Shown: positions 1-7,633 of the stretch, in pieces
Position numbering within the stretch: position 1 is the first letter of the stretch
Layout: every line of letters starts with the position of its first letter
Assembly (NCBI GenBank): GCA_938003875.1
Contig: CALKWO010000111.1
Location: 1 to 15,759, forward strand
Source: an uncultured bacterium
GTDB lineage: Bacteria > Planctomycetota > Uabimicrobiia > Uabimicrobiales > JABWCH01
Reading direction: 5' to 3'
DNA: 15,759 nucleotides
Position numbers and translations under genes: made by a program
The notes under the pieces: generated by a model
The model's database searches: none
What the model was told of the DNA's origin: nothing
What the model saw: only the letters and a program-made list of their open reading frames with translations

Positions 1-397
1 CCTTGCCAATGCTTCGCTGGTATTGCCTTTCATCCAGAAAGCCCATATCCATATAGCGAAAGAGCCTGTAATCAACGATCATCTCTACCAAAACATCGTA
101 GAGCTTCTCTGCAAATTTCCTTCCTGTTGTATTGAAGCCAAGACGAGAGAGAATAGGCTTGACGTTCATATACCAAAAGGATCGGATGTTTCCCTCTATC
201 GGCTCCATCTTGCCGTTTTTAATCCAGGTATAGCCTTGCCAGATAAGATTTTTGATGAGCAGGGTTGTATTGACGGATTTTTTTCCTTTGAAAGAGAAAT
301 GCTTTATCAGCTCATTTTTGGACATGGTACGGATGTCTTGCTCGAAGTCTTGTATCTTTTCTTTCTTCAGGATTTCCTCTTGCTTTTCATTTGCCAT
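1..397 (-). CDS. N-terminal part of an unrecognised protein, runs off the left edge
   Basis: An open frame of 132 codons starts at the ATG at 397-395 (minus strand) and continues without a stop to base 1, so the gene is truncated by the window. The start is supported by AAAGGAG seven bases upstream, and a TATAAT-like box lies on the minus strand at 439-434. The protein begins MANEKQEEILKKEK and has a charged, helical first 30 residues. It then has a W/Y-rich stretch (IWQGYTWIKNGK, then GNIRSFWYMNVKP) and ends in a basic/aromatic segment (DYRLFRYMDMGFLDE). I do not recognise the family. The opposite-strand frame at 23-502 is its antisense shadow: it lacks a ribosome-binding site and has unnatural composition. 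The gene diverges from the restriction-modification genes, sharing a ~220 bp intergenic region. That it is a real gene is fairly sure; its function is unknown. Confidence 0.75.
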   Translation of the reverse strand, partial: MANEKQEEILKKEKIQDFEQDIRTMSKNELIKHFSFKGKKSVNTTLLIKNLIWQGYTWIKNGKMEPIEGNIRSFWYMNVKPILSRLGFNTTGRKFAEKLYDVLVEMIVDYRLFRYMDMGFLDERQYQRSIGK

Positions 398-512
398 TCT
401 TCAGCTCCTTTTTGGGTGATATGTTTGGATTTCATTATATCTTTTTTCGGGAAAGGAAAAAGGACAAATAAAGCAACTTTAGGTAAAGATGGAAGAATAT
501 AGTGATTATGAA

Positions 513-541
513 TTTTAGTCTTAATAAATTTTGGCTATAAT
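513..541 (+). promoter_or_regulatory. Candidate promoter of the restriction-modification genes
   Basis: TATAAT at 536-541 is a perfect -10 box. The best hexamer 17 bp upstream is TTTTAG at 513-518, a poor -35. It sits 76 bp before the methyltransferase start in the divergent intergenic region. No controller-protein gene or clear C-box is visible. Confidence 0.35.
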
Positions 542-617
542 TTATCATGAAACTATGTTGTAATGTCTTTGATTTTTTTCAGATAGTTTCTCTTATTAGT
601 TTCTGGAGAAAGTAAGT

Positions 618-2522
618 ATGGTAAATGAATCATTTTCGTTAAGGCGAACTAAAGAATTAGTAGCGAGGCCGCTCTTAAAATGGGCAGGAGGAAAAAATCA
701 ACTTCTTGCTGAGATTATTCCAAAGATGCCGAAAAAATATGGACGATATATTGAACCATTTTTCGGAGGTGGGGCACTTTTTTTTGCAGTTAAGCCTATT
801 GGAGGAGTTATTGCAGATAGTAATCCAGAGTTAATCAATTTGTATCGTGTAGTTGCAAATGATGTTGATGGGATGATAGATCAGTTTAATCGCTATCAGA
901 ACAGTAATGATGTTTTCTATGCAGTTCGTTCCCAAGATTGGAAAAATTTACCGCAGGCAGAAGCGGCAGCCCGCATGATTTTTTTGAACAAGACATGCTT
1001 TAACGGCCTTTATCGAGTAAATAAGAAAGGTTATTTCAATGTGCCATTTGGACGCTACAAGAATCCTAAAATTTTAGATGAAGAGGCACTTAGAGCTGCA
1101 TCTGTCTTATTAAGAGAAACTACGATTATTTGCGCAGACTATAAATCTGTTTTAAAGGAATACGCCCAACCAGGCGACTTTATTTTTCTTGATCCACCAT
1201 ATTTGCCAGTTTCAGAATATTCTGACTTCAAGCGGTATACCAAGGAGCAATTTTACGAAGAGGATCATATAGAGCTAGCAGCAGAGGTAAAGCGTTTACA
1301 CGAGCTGGGTTGTAATATCATTCTGACAAACTCGAATCATCCGCTTGTGCATGAATTATACTGCAATTTTACCATCGAAGTAGTGCAGACTAAACGTTAT
1401 ATTTCATGTAATAGCAAAGGTCGTACTGGTGAAGATGTAATCGTAACAGTTCCAGCTAAACCTAGATTCAATGTTTGCTTAGTGCCTACAACGTTACCAA
1501 AACAAGCAACACTATATCCTTCTACTCGTTACATGGGATCAAAGAATAAGCTATTGTCTGAGATTTGGGCAGTTACATCGCAGTTTGAATTTGAAACAGC
1601 GATTGATTTATTTTCAGGTTCAGGAGTGGTTGGTTACATGCTGAAATCGTATGGAAAAAGTGTGATGTGCAATGACTATATGGCAATGTCGTATATATTC
1701 ACAAAAGCAATGATTGAGAATAACGAAATGACTTTGTCCAGTGATGAAACCTTATCTTTGATGGAACCAAGAAAAAAGGTAGATAATTTTGTTGAAACGA
1801 CATTTCGAGGGCTTTATTTCTCGGACGATGAAAATCGTTTGATTGATGTTTTAAGGGCTAATATTAAAGCAATGAAAAATCCATACAAGCGGGCCCTTGC
1901 TATGGCATCCTTAATTCGTACATGTTTGAAAAAACGTCCACGCGGTATCTTTACTTATGTTGGCTATCGTTATGATGATGGCCGTAAAGATTTGTCGATG
2001 TCGTTCCGTGATCAATTTATTGAAGCGGTCAATATTGTAAATGCTGCAATATTCGATAACGGAAAGTCCAATAAAGCTCGTCATGGTGACGCTCTAACGC
2101 TTCGAAACTGTAAAGCAGAATTGGTCTATATTGATCCTCCTTATTACTCTCCCTTCTCTGACAACGAGTATGTACGTCGTTATCACTTTGTCGAAGGACT
2201 TGCTAGAGACTGGAAAGGTGTAGAAATTCAGGAACATACATTAACCAAAAAATTCAAATCGTACCCTACTCCCTTTTCTTCCAAAAAAGGAGCGGCAGAA
2301 GCTTTTAATTTTCTTTTTAAGCGGTTTAGAGATAGCGTACTAGTAGTTTCCTATTCGTCCAACAGTCAGCCTACATTAGATGAAATGGTTGCTATTATGG
2401 CGAAGTATAAAAGGCATGTTGAAGTTGTACCAGTTGATTACAAGTATTCTTTTGGTAATCAAGGAAGCAAGATTGGCAATAACAAAAATAATGTACAAGA
2501 ATATATCTTTGTAGGTTTTTAA
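618..2522 (+). CDS. Fused two-domain DNA adenine-N6 methyltransferase (Dam/FokI type)
   Basis: This is the modification enzyme of a Type IIS-like system: it would transfer methyl from S-adenosylmethionine to adenine N6 within an asymmetric site. Two complete alpha-class (D12) methyltransferase domains are fused in 634 residues. Domain 1 has KWAGGK at 21-26 (motif X), EPFFGGGALFF at 46-56 (motif I) and DPPY at 192-195 (motif IV). Domain 2 has YMGSKNKLL at 305-313, AIDLFSGSGVVG at 328-339 and DPPYY at 506-510. Each half is expected to modify one strand of a non-palindromic site, as in M.FokI, which has about the same length. The ATG at 618 has GGAGA nine bases upstream. The endonuclease gene follows after 10 bp, so the pair is probably co-transcribed with methylation first. 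The family is certain; the target sequence is not readable from the protein. Confidence 0.95.
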   Translation: MVNESFSLRRTKELVARPLLKWAGGKNQLLAEIIPKMPKKYGRYIEPFFGGGALFFAVKPIGGVIADSNPELINLYRVVANDVDGMIDQFNRYQNSNDVFYAVRSQDWKNLPQAEAAARMIFLNKTCFNGLYRVNKKGYFNVPFGRYKNPKILDEEALRAASVLLRETTIICADYKSVLKEYAQPGDFIFLDPPYLPVSEYSDFKRYTKEQFYEEDHIELAAEVKRLHELGCNIILTNSNHPLVHELYCNFTIEVVQTKRYISCNSKGRTGEDVIVTVPAKPRFNVCLVPTTLPKQATLYPSTRYMGSKNKLLSEIWAVTSQFEFETAIDLFSGSGVVGYMLKSYGKSVMCNDYMAMSYIFTKAMIENNEMTLSSDETLSLMEPRKKVDNFVETTFRGLYFSDDENRLIDVLRANIKAMKNPYKRALAMASLIRTCLKKRPRGIFTYVGYRYDDGRKDLSMSFRDQFIEAVNIVNAAIFDNGKSNKARHGDALTLRNCKAELVYIDPPYYSPFSDNEYVRRYHFVEGLARDWKGVEIQEHTLTKKFKSYPTPFSSKKGAAEAFNFLFKRFRDSVLVVSYSSNSQPTLDEMVAIMAKYKRHVEVVPVDYKYSFGNQGSKIGNNKNNVQEYIFVGF

Positions 2523-2532
2523 GGAATCTAAG

Positions 2533-4269
2533 ATGATAAAGCCCTGGTGTTTAGGAAATACTACTGTTCGTAGCCCTTTCCGTTTACGTAACGGTCTTAT
2601 AGCTTTATCCAGCTCACCATTACAAGGTAATTTACGAGGCAAAAACAATGAAATCGCATTACGAAATTTGCTTGGTGAAAATGAAATTGTAAAACTAGGC
2701 AATGACAAAAGTAATAGCGTTGGCCGAAAGTGGCGTTCAGCATTGAACAAGCTAGGTTTTCTTTACCCTGAAGTACCTTCAAGTGCTAACTGCTTACAAA
2801 ATGATATTGGGATTATCGATATGATTACCCCAAATGGATGGCGTCTAATTCGAGCTGAAACTGTACCTGCAATGCAAGAGTGCTTTTTACGTGCTTTAGC
2901 AGCTCATTACATCCCTTCTCCACTCGAACGAAAATTTACTTTTTCGACTTTTTCTCCGCTTAGACATACTTTATCTATTATGCTGGAGTTAGAGAAAAAA
3001 ACAAAGGAAAGTTGTATACACTTCATTGAAATGGCTCTTTTTGTGCAGCTCACCACTAGTAATGATAATCTTGTTAAAGTTGTTTCAGAGATATTGGGTT
3101 TTCGAAATCGTAGGTCTAAAGCAAATAATAAGAAATTGTTTGATCGAGAGAATAGAGAAGGCAAAGCTAAAAATTGTCAATGTAAAGCACATACATTTCA
3201 TGACTACGCCGACACAAATTTTCGCTATCTAAAAGCGACTGGACTTGTACAAAGCAAAGGTCGTGGCATTTCTCTAGTGCCTGAAAAGCATGTCATTATC
3301 GAAAAATTGATTCAGGATACTTGCATTCCTAATTCTGATCTTTCTTACTTTACTACGCTATGTAATGGTGCTGTGCTGCCAACTGATAACAAAGATTTAG
3401 CACTAGAGGTCATGAATGATTTATTACAGAAAATTAAAGAACGAGGCATCTCTTTTGATATGACTGATAAGCCTATAACTACTTCATCTGATATTGAAAT
3501 CATACGTTATGAAATAGAAAAAATATTATTGGAGATAAATGAAGAAGAGTATGCTAATAAACAAGCAAATAATTGGCAAGAAATCGCTGCTTATATGGGA
3601 ATTATAAGCCAACGATCTGGTAAAAAAACACTCTCTAAGGGTAAAAAAATCGAAGTTCCTAAGGAGGAAGCCCCCGCTTATTTCGAGTGGATACTTTGGA
3701 GAGCTTTTCTTGCGATTAATAGCTTGGTTAATAAGCCATATAAGGCACGGAGATTTAATCTTGACCAAGATTTTCTGCCAGTTGGCACAGCACCAGGTAA
3801 TGGGCCTGATCTGATTTTCGAATTTAAAGAATTTGTAATCGTAGTAGAAGTAACGTTGACCGATAACTCTAGGCAGGAAGCAGCAGAAGGTGAGCCAGTA
3901 AGGCGACATGTAGCTGATCTTGTGTCTCAGTATGAAGGTAAACCTGTCTATGGTTTATTTATTGCTAACCGTATTGATTCGAATACAGCAGAGACATTTA
4001 GGATTGGTGTTTGGTATACTCGTGATGATACCAAGATGCAGCTCAATATTATTCCTGTAACATTAGAACAATTTCAACTATTTTTTGAGTCAATGTTTAT
4101 GTCAAATCGAGTTGAAGTTGCTTTGATTCGTCAATTAATGGACCAATGCGTTAGTATACGAGCAAGCCATGAAGCACCATCATGGAAGCAAGAGATTCAA
4201 AAAACAATTATTGGGTATATCAAGAATTTAAGTAAATATCCACTCGAACAGTCTGTTTCTAAAATTTAA
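2533..4269 (+). CDS. AlwI/PleI/MlyI-family Type IIS restriction endonuclease
   Basis: Cleaves DNA outside an asymmetric recognition site not protected by the upstream methyltransferase. The N-terminus (residues 5-19, WCLGNTTVRSPFRLR) and GRKWRSALNKLGF at 64-76 match what I know of the AlwI-type DNA-recognition region. The catalytic part lies at 385-454: E385, D426 (GNGPD), E439 (VVEVT) and E452 (AEGEPVRRH). The 13-residue steps D426-E439-E452, and E385 about 40 residues before D426, agree with my recollection of the N.BstNBI/MlyI active site. It is a PD-(D/E)XK variant in which the usual lysine is replaced. The ATG at 2533 has AAGGAA upstream. At 578 residues it is close to family length with no frame break. 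AlwI itself recognises GGATC; whether this enzyme does is inference. GGATC/GATCC occurs repeatedly in the window, so no avoidance is apparent. Confidence 0.88.
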   Translation: MIKPWCLGNTTVRSPFRLRNGLIALSSSPLQGNLRGKNNEIALRNLLGENEIVKLGNDKSNSVGRKWRSALNKLGFLYPEVPSSANCLQNDIGIIDMITPNGWRLIRAETVPAMQECFLRALAAHYIPSPLERKFTFSTFSPLRHTLSIMLELEKKTKESCIHFIEMALFVQLTTSNDNLVKVVSEILGFRNRRSKANNKKLFDRENREGKAKNCQCKAHTFHDYADTNFRYLKATGLVQSKGRGISLVPEKHVIIEKLIQDTCIPNSDLSYFTTLCNGAVLPTDNKDLALEVMNDLLQKIKERGISFDMTDKPITTSSDIEIIRYEIEKILLEINEEEYANKQANNWQEIAAYMGIISQRSGKKTLSKGKKIEVPKEEAPAYFEWILWRAFLAINSLVNKPYKARRFNLDQDFLPVGTAPGNGPDLIFEFKEFVIVVEVTLTDNSRQEAAEGEPVRRHVADLVSQYEGKPVYGLFIANRIDSNTAETFRIGVWYTRDDTKMQLNIIPVTLEQFQLFFESMFMSNRVEVALIRQLMDQCVSIRASHEAPSWKQEIQKTIIGYIKNLSKYPLEQSVSKI

Positions 4270-4371
4270 GCCAAAAGCTTTGCCTATTCTAGGCTTGCAT
4301 CGTTTAAGCTTGTCAGTACTGCCTAGCTTTCTTTTTGTAGCTACCTCTTGCTGGTTTTTGTAAAAAATCAT
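4228..4371 (-). CDS. Possible small basic protein, 47 aa (uncertain)
   Basis: A 47-codon frame on the minus strand starts at the ATG at 4371-4369, with AAAGGAG only four bases before it, and ends TAA at 4228, overlapping the 3' end of the endonuclease gene by 42 bp. The peptide begins MIFYKNQQEVATKRKLG and is strongly basic (many K/R), with one cysteine and aromatic residues near the end. I do not recognise it. In favour is the good ribosome-binding sequence in an otherwise non-coding gap. Against are the short spacing, the overlap with a convergent gene and the absence of any promoter. Treat it as a candidate only. Confidence 0.25.
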   Translation of the reverse strand: MIFYKNQQEVATKRKLGSTDKLKRCKPRIGKAFGLNFRNRLFEWIFT

Positions 4372-4440
4372 GATACTCCTTTCATTGCAATTCTTTGGTT
4401 ATGTTGATTTTTGCTATTCCTTTGCTTCCTCAGTAATTCA
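4270..4440. other. Intergenic stretch after the endonuclease gene
   Basis: Apart from the doubtful minus-strand ORF ending at 4371, I see no gene and no convincing rho-independent terminator for the restriction operon. The sequence changes at about 4441 from ordinary A+T-rich DNA to the G+C-rich repeat block. Confidence 0.4.
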
Positions 4441-4711
4441 TGCCAGGCTTGCTCTTCCATCTTTCGCAAGCCAGGCTTTGCTCTTTTTCTAGTATGGCTT
4501 GCTGTCTTGTTTGCATGGTAAGATTTGGAAGGGCTGGCCTTTTCTTGCAAGTCTGGACTGGCTCTTCTGTCAGGCTGTCTGGCATGGATTGGCAAGACTG
4601 GTTGTCTGGCATGGGGATGGGATGGCTGGACTGGTAGCAGGACAGGCAAGACATGCAGGGCTAGAAGAGGCCAGGCTGCCTGGCTTTTTTCTGGAGGAAC
4701 AAGCTGCATGG

Positions 4712-4748
4712 CTGCCTGGGAAGGCTTGAAAGGGAAGCAGGACGGGCT
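4712..4748 (+). repeat. 37-bp exact direct repeat, copy 1
   Basis: Identical base for base to 5570-5606, 858 bp away on the other side of the cysteine-rich gene. The overlapping segment 4730-4763 is also nearly repeated at 4968-5001 (34 bp, three mismatches), so three related copies surround that gene. Confidence 0.95.
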
Positions 4749-4967
4749 GCCTTGCATGGCTTCTAGCCTGCCAGCATTGCAATCCTGGCAAACAGGCTTC
4801 TGATATCAGCCAGTCTTGCTTTTCCTGCTCTGTTCAAGCCAGCCAGGCTTTCAGGCATGACTTGCCAGCTGGCATATCTGGTAAGGCAAGGATAGTCAGG
4901 CTGCTTTGCTTTTTGCTATCTGGCAGCCTGGCAGCAAGGACAAGCTGGACTGGCTCTTCAGCCTGTC

Positions 4968-5001
4968 AAGGGAAGCAGGACGGACTGCCTTGACTGGCTT
5001 C
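4968..5001 (+). repeat. 34-bp near-repeat of 4730-4763
   Basis: Starts AAGGGAAGCAGGACGG as in copies 1 and 2, then continues with the flank shared only with copy 1 (ending TGGCTTC). There are three mismatches in 34 bp. It ends 77 bp before the start of the cysteine-rich gene. Confidence 0.9.
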
Positions 5002-5078
5002 GTGTTTCTTTGTGTTAAAATTTTATGAAATGCGTAATTATTTTTAAGTGTAAAGAGTGCGTAATAGAGAGAAGATTT

Positions 5079-5474
5079 ATGAAATGTGCTTATTGCGAGC
5101 AAAGAATATGCAGGAGTGATATTGAGAATGGAATTGTATTTCAATGCGATGTATGTAAATCTTGGTATCACTACAATTGTGACTTTACTGGAAATTGTGC
5201 AGATTGTGGCAAAATAAAATGTTCGAGATGTGACACAGTGCAGTTGTGTTATAAATGCGATGAGTGGTATTGTTCTGAATGTGCAACGGTAGATACTTGC
5301 CATAATTGTAGTAATTGCCTCTGTGAAAAATGTAATACAGGAGATTTTCAAATTATCTGGTGCGGTTTGTGTGGAGAAGCATACTGCAATAAATGTAAAT
5401 CAATGGATTATTGGTACTTTGATGAATATAAAGGCTATTTTTGTCCAGATTGTTGGAAAAAGGAAATGAAATGA
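5079..5474 (+). CDS. Small cysteine-rich, probably zinc-binding protein
   Basis: A 131-residue protein with about eleven CxxC pairs (CAYC, CDVC, CADC, CSRC, CYKC, CSEC, CHNC, CEKC, CGLC, CNKC, CPDC) and aromatic/acidic residues between them. This is the look of serial treble-clef or zinc-ribbon knuckles, as in PHD, B-box or IBR-type domains. No catalytic motif, signal peptide or membrane segment is seen. I chose the ATG at 5079 because GAGAGAAG lies just before it; an in-frame ATG at 5025 adds 18 residues beginning with the same MKC but has no ribosome-binding site. The 3' end runs into a GAAAT tandem repeat (about 5463-5483), and the stop lies inside it, so copy-number change would alter the C-terminus. 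The gene lies alone between two G+C-rich repeat blocks, like a cassette. Zinc binding is inferred; the role is unknown. Confidence 0.75.
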   Translation: MKCAYCEQRICRSDIENGIVFQCDVCKSWYHYNCDFTGNCADCGKIKCSRCDTVQLCYKCDEWYCSECATVDTCHNCSNCLCEKCNTGDFQIIWCGLCGEAYCNKCKSMDYWYFDEYKGYFCPDCWKKEMK

Positions 5475-5486
5475 AATGAAATGGAC

Positions 5487-5606
5487 AGGCTTTCCCTGCT
5501 TATCAGCCAGGCAAAGCCTGTCTTTCTAGCTCTAGCCTGGCTGGTTTTATTGGGACAAGCTGATTGGCTCTGCCTGGGAAGGCTTGAAAGGGAAGCAGGA
5601 CGGGCT
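5487..5606. repeat. G+C-rich dispersed repeat block B
   Basis: A second, shorter block of the family seen at 4441-5002. It contains GCTTATCAGCCAG (5498-5510, shared with 14698-14710), GCCAGGC and AGCCTGGCT words, and ends with the second copy of the 37-bp repeat. It begins directly after the GAAAT tract that ends the cysteine-rich gene. Confidence 0.85.
5570..5606 (+). repeat. 37-bp exact direct repeat, copy 2
   Basis: Identical to 4712-4748. Blocks A and B therefore bracket the cysteine-rich gene with the same word in the same orientation. Confidence 0.95.
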
Positions 5607-5631
5607 CTTCAAAAATTGTGATGTGTGTTTT

Positions 5632-5675
5632 TATATATAATCCTTTGATATATAAAGGATTATATATATTTTTTT
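5632..5675 (+). terminator. Strong rho-independent terminator (plus strand)
   Basis: A perfect 15-bp stem (5632-5646 with 5654-5668, A+T rich with GG/CC in the middle), a 7-base loop, then seven T on the plus strand. It would end transcription of the cysteine-rich gene. On the minus strand the same stem is followed by AAAAACAC, so it is not a good terminator for the ABC operon whose last gene stops at 5710. Confidence 0.8.
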
Positions 5676-5709
5676 ATTTGATTTTTTCGGGTAGAAAAAT
5701 AATTATTAT

Positions 5710-6282
5710 TTATTTAGAAATTTTAGCTAATTGATCACATAAAACTTGGATACGCCTCTCTATTTCATATGAACTAAGCAACTTAACCAATACAATTTGG
5801 GCTTGAACATCTAAGTTTCCACCGCTTCTTAACGGCCTACCGCTGGCACTTCCTATTAGCATGATCTTTGAGTGAGTATTATAAGATTTTCTTAGCAAAT
5901 TTTTCATATTTTTATATTCATTTCTTGCAGATATTTCAAAAGCCTTGATTTTAATATTACTTACATTTGCCATAAGCTTTAATAGTCCATTGTATTGCAC
6001 ATCTAAAGTTTCCGTAAGCATTTCCATAGAAGGGCCTTGTACTGTTTCTACTGTAAGATTAGTGTCGCCTAATTTGGGTGTTATATGTTGTATTTTATAG
6101 CTCAAAATACCCCATCCTTCGGGTGCTTCATATGAGCTTTGCCCTTTTTCTGATCCGCAGTTACCACATCGCAATTGTAGATTACATGCATTAACGGTCT
6201 TGGTTGTTCCAATTGATTGACTAAAAAGATTTGTTGTAAATAAACATACTGCTATACAAAATATAGCGAACATAGTTTTCAT
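5710..6282 (-). CDS. Secreted/periplasmic protein of unknown function, last gene of the peptide-ABC operon
   Basis: A 190-residue protein with a clear Sec signal peptide: MKT, a hydrophobic core to about residue 20, and a likely signal peptidase I site near FSQS at 20-23. The mature part has three cysteines close together (C33, C39, C42, with a CGNC motif at 39-42) and then an alpha/beta region rich in N, S and K. Its C-terminus (from about 165) looks helical. No lipobox and no catalytic motif that I recognise. The start at 6282 has AAAGGAAAA in front and lies 13 bp after the permease stop, so the three genes are co-directional and probably one message. It may be an accessory or immunity component acting outside the membrane next to the transporter; that role is inference from position only. 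Confidence 0.8.
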   Translation of the reverse strand: MKTMFAIFCIAVCLFTTNLFSQSIGTTKTVNACNLQLRCGNCGSEKGQSSYEAPEGWGILSYKIQHITPKLGDTNLTVETVQGPSMEMLTETLDVQYNGLLKLMANVSNIKIKAFEISARNEYKNMKNLLRKSYNTHSKIMLIGSASGRPLRSGGNLDVQAQIVLVKLLSSYEIERRIQVLCDQLAKISK

Positions 6283-6295
6283 TGTTTTTTCCTTT

Positions 6296-7633
6296 CTATT
6301 TTTTTAAAAAACAAAATATCCATTTCTGTTTTGCCTGGCCAAAAAGAACATTTTCTTGATTAAATAACCATCCAGTAAGAATAAGAGCAAGAATAGAATA
6401 GAGAACATGAGACAAGAAGACTAAAACAAGATGAATGATCTGAAATTGATCCAAAAGAATATCTCTGTAAAGTAGCACAAAACCAGTAATAGGAACGATG
6501 GCTAAAAAATTATTTAAAGATATTCCTGGAATCATAATGGCAAAAGTAAACGGCATAGAAATAAAAAGCATAGGGGTAATATAACTTTGCGCCTCCTTAA
6601 CACTTTGAGCCAAAAACGATAAGGCGAGGGCGATAGCAGAAAATAGGCCAATTAGAGGAAGTAATCCAAATAAAATAGTAAGAACTTTAGAAGGAGAAAG
6701 CGAAAAATTTGATTCAACAGGATATTTAATATCCTTTTTATTGGGTACATTGCTTAATAAAACAAAACTATTTTTATATAAAAGATTTTCTTCTTTATTT
6801 TCTACTGCAATTTTAGAAATGGTATGCATTTCTTGATTTTTAGGGAAATTGCCAACCTGGTTAAAAGTAATCCCCATACTAGAAAGATTTAAGAGAGAGC
6901 CGACTAAAGCAATGGTAAAAACTGCAAAATATTTTGCTAAAACAATTTCCATGCGATTAGTAGGGCATAGCAACAATGTTTCCATTGTTCCCCTTTCTTT
7001 TTCGCCAGCACCCATATCTATAGCGGGATAAAATGAAAAAGAAATCGCCATAATTATCAGTAATAATATAAGATAACGTCCAAAAAACAGGTTATCTTTA
7101 GAATTATCAACATTATGAATGCTGATTTCAAAAGGATGTATTATGTCGAACGGCATGCCAGATTTTTCTAAGTTAGCCTTTTGTCTAAGATTGAAAATAT
7201 TTTTTATAGTAGCCTGTATTTTTGGTAAGGAAAGTTTTGCTATCTCATTTGTTTGAGAATAATAAACAGTGATGTTTGGACGTTCCTCTTTGTGTTCTTC
7301 TTTAAAAAAATTTTTAGATACAGAAATTCCAAATTCTGCTTTTTGATCAAAAATATGGCTTTTCAAATTCTCTTGGGTGTATAGAATTTGAAAATTTTCA
7401 TTCTCTTGTAACAAAGTAGATTCCAAGTCTGAGAGCTTTTCTTGCAAGACTATTCTAATTTTTTTCTTTTGAATTTTTTCTACTTGACTATTGATCCACT
7501 TATTGGTGCCTAAAAGCAGAATGGGGTAAATTAATATAGGGAGTAAAACAACCACAAGAATTGTGCGCCTATCTCTTAATGCCTCAAGCATTTCTTTCGA
7601 AAATAATAGAAAAATATTAGATTGTTTTAACAT
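6296..7633 (-). CDS. ABC-2 type (NatB-like) transporter permease
   Basis: Membrane half of an ABC exporter. The 445-residue protein has a short cytoplasmic N-terminus with a KEMLEALRDRRT motif just before a first membrane helix (about 24-44). A large extracytoplasmic domain follows (about 45-185), then a second helix and the coupling segment GAGEKERGTMETLL at about 208-221, typical of the NatB/ABC-2 group. A second, smaller external insert lies at about 260-305, and the C-terminal membrane segments follow to about 430. NatB of Bacillus is somewhat shorter. The ATG at 7633 directly abuts the ATPase stop codon, and the purine-rich end of the ATPase gene (AGAAGGGG) serves as ribosome-binding site, so the two subunits are translationally coupled. 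Substrate is not readable from sequence; the upstream peptide ORFs are the obvious candidates. Confidence 0.9.
   Translation of the reverse strand: MLKQSNIFLLFSKEMLEALRDRRTILVVVLLPILIYPILLLGTNKWINSQVEKIQKKKIRIVLQEKLSDLESTLLQENENFQILYTQENLKSHIFDQKAEFGISVSKNFFKEEHKEERPNITVYYSQTNEIAKLSLPKIQATIKNIFNLRQKANLEKSGMPFDIIHPFEISIHNVDNSKDNLFFGRYLILLLIIMAISFSFYPAIDMGAGEKERGTMETLLLCPTNRMEIVLAKYFAVFTIALVGSLLNLSSMGITFNQVGNFPKNQEMHTISKIAVENKEENLLYKNSFVLLSNVPNKKDIKYPVESNFSLSPSKVLTILFGLLPLIGLFSAIALALSFLAQSVKEAQSYITPMLFISMPFTFAIMIPGISLNNFLAIVPITGFVLLYRDILLDQFQIIHLVLVFLSHVLYSILALILTGWLFNQENVLFGQAKQKWIFCFLKK

Larger units (their letters stand above)
4441..5002. repeat. G+C-rich dispersed repeat block A
   Basis: A block of about 560 bp made of recurring short words around GCCAGGCT / AGCCTGGC, CTGGCATGG, GGCAAG and AGCAGGAC. 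Line 4621-4680 has 37 G/C in 60, in sharp contrast to neighbours. Several longer words recur exactly. CTGGACTGGCTCTTC is at 4553-4567 and 4945-4959. AGCCAGGCTTTGCTCTT is at 4469-4485 and again at 14761-14777. TATCAGCCAGTCTTGC is at 4804-4819 and 14701-14716. A 37-bp word at 4712-4748 recurs at 5570-5606. Because stop codons are rare in this composition, overlapping open frames exist on both strands in several frames; none has protein-like composition or a ribosome-binding site. Confidence 0.85.

Noticed and set aside
23..502. Plus-strand open frame of 159 codons
   Set aside because: No ribosome-binding site, unnatural composition, and it lies antisense to a minus-strand frame with AAAGGAG and protein-like sequence.
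4368..4803. Several overlapping open frames on both strands in the G+C-rich block
   Set aside because: They exist in several frames at once because stop codons are rare in the repeat words; composition is repetitive and no good ribosome-binding site precedes them.
4441..5002. Insertion sequence or degenerate transposase
   Set aside because: No terminal inverted repeats, no transposase motif in any frame, and the words recur in scattered order instead of as one unit.
5632..5668. Terminator of the peptide-ABC operon (minus strand)
   Set aside because: The stem is perfect, but on the minus strand it is followed by AAAAACAC; the T-tract is only on the plus strand.
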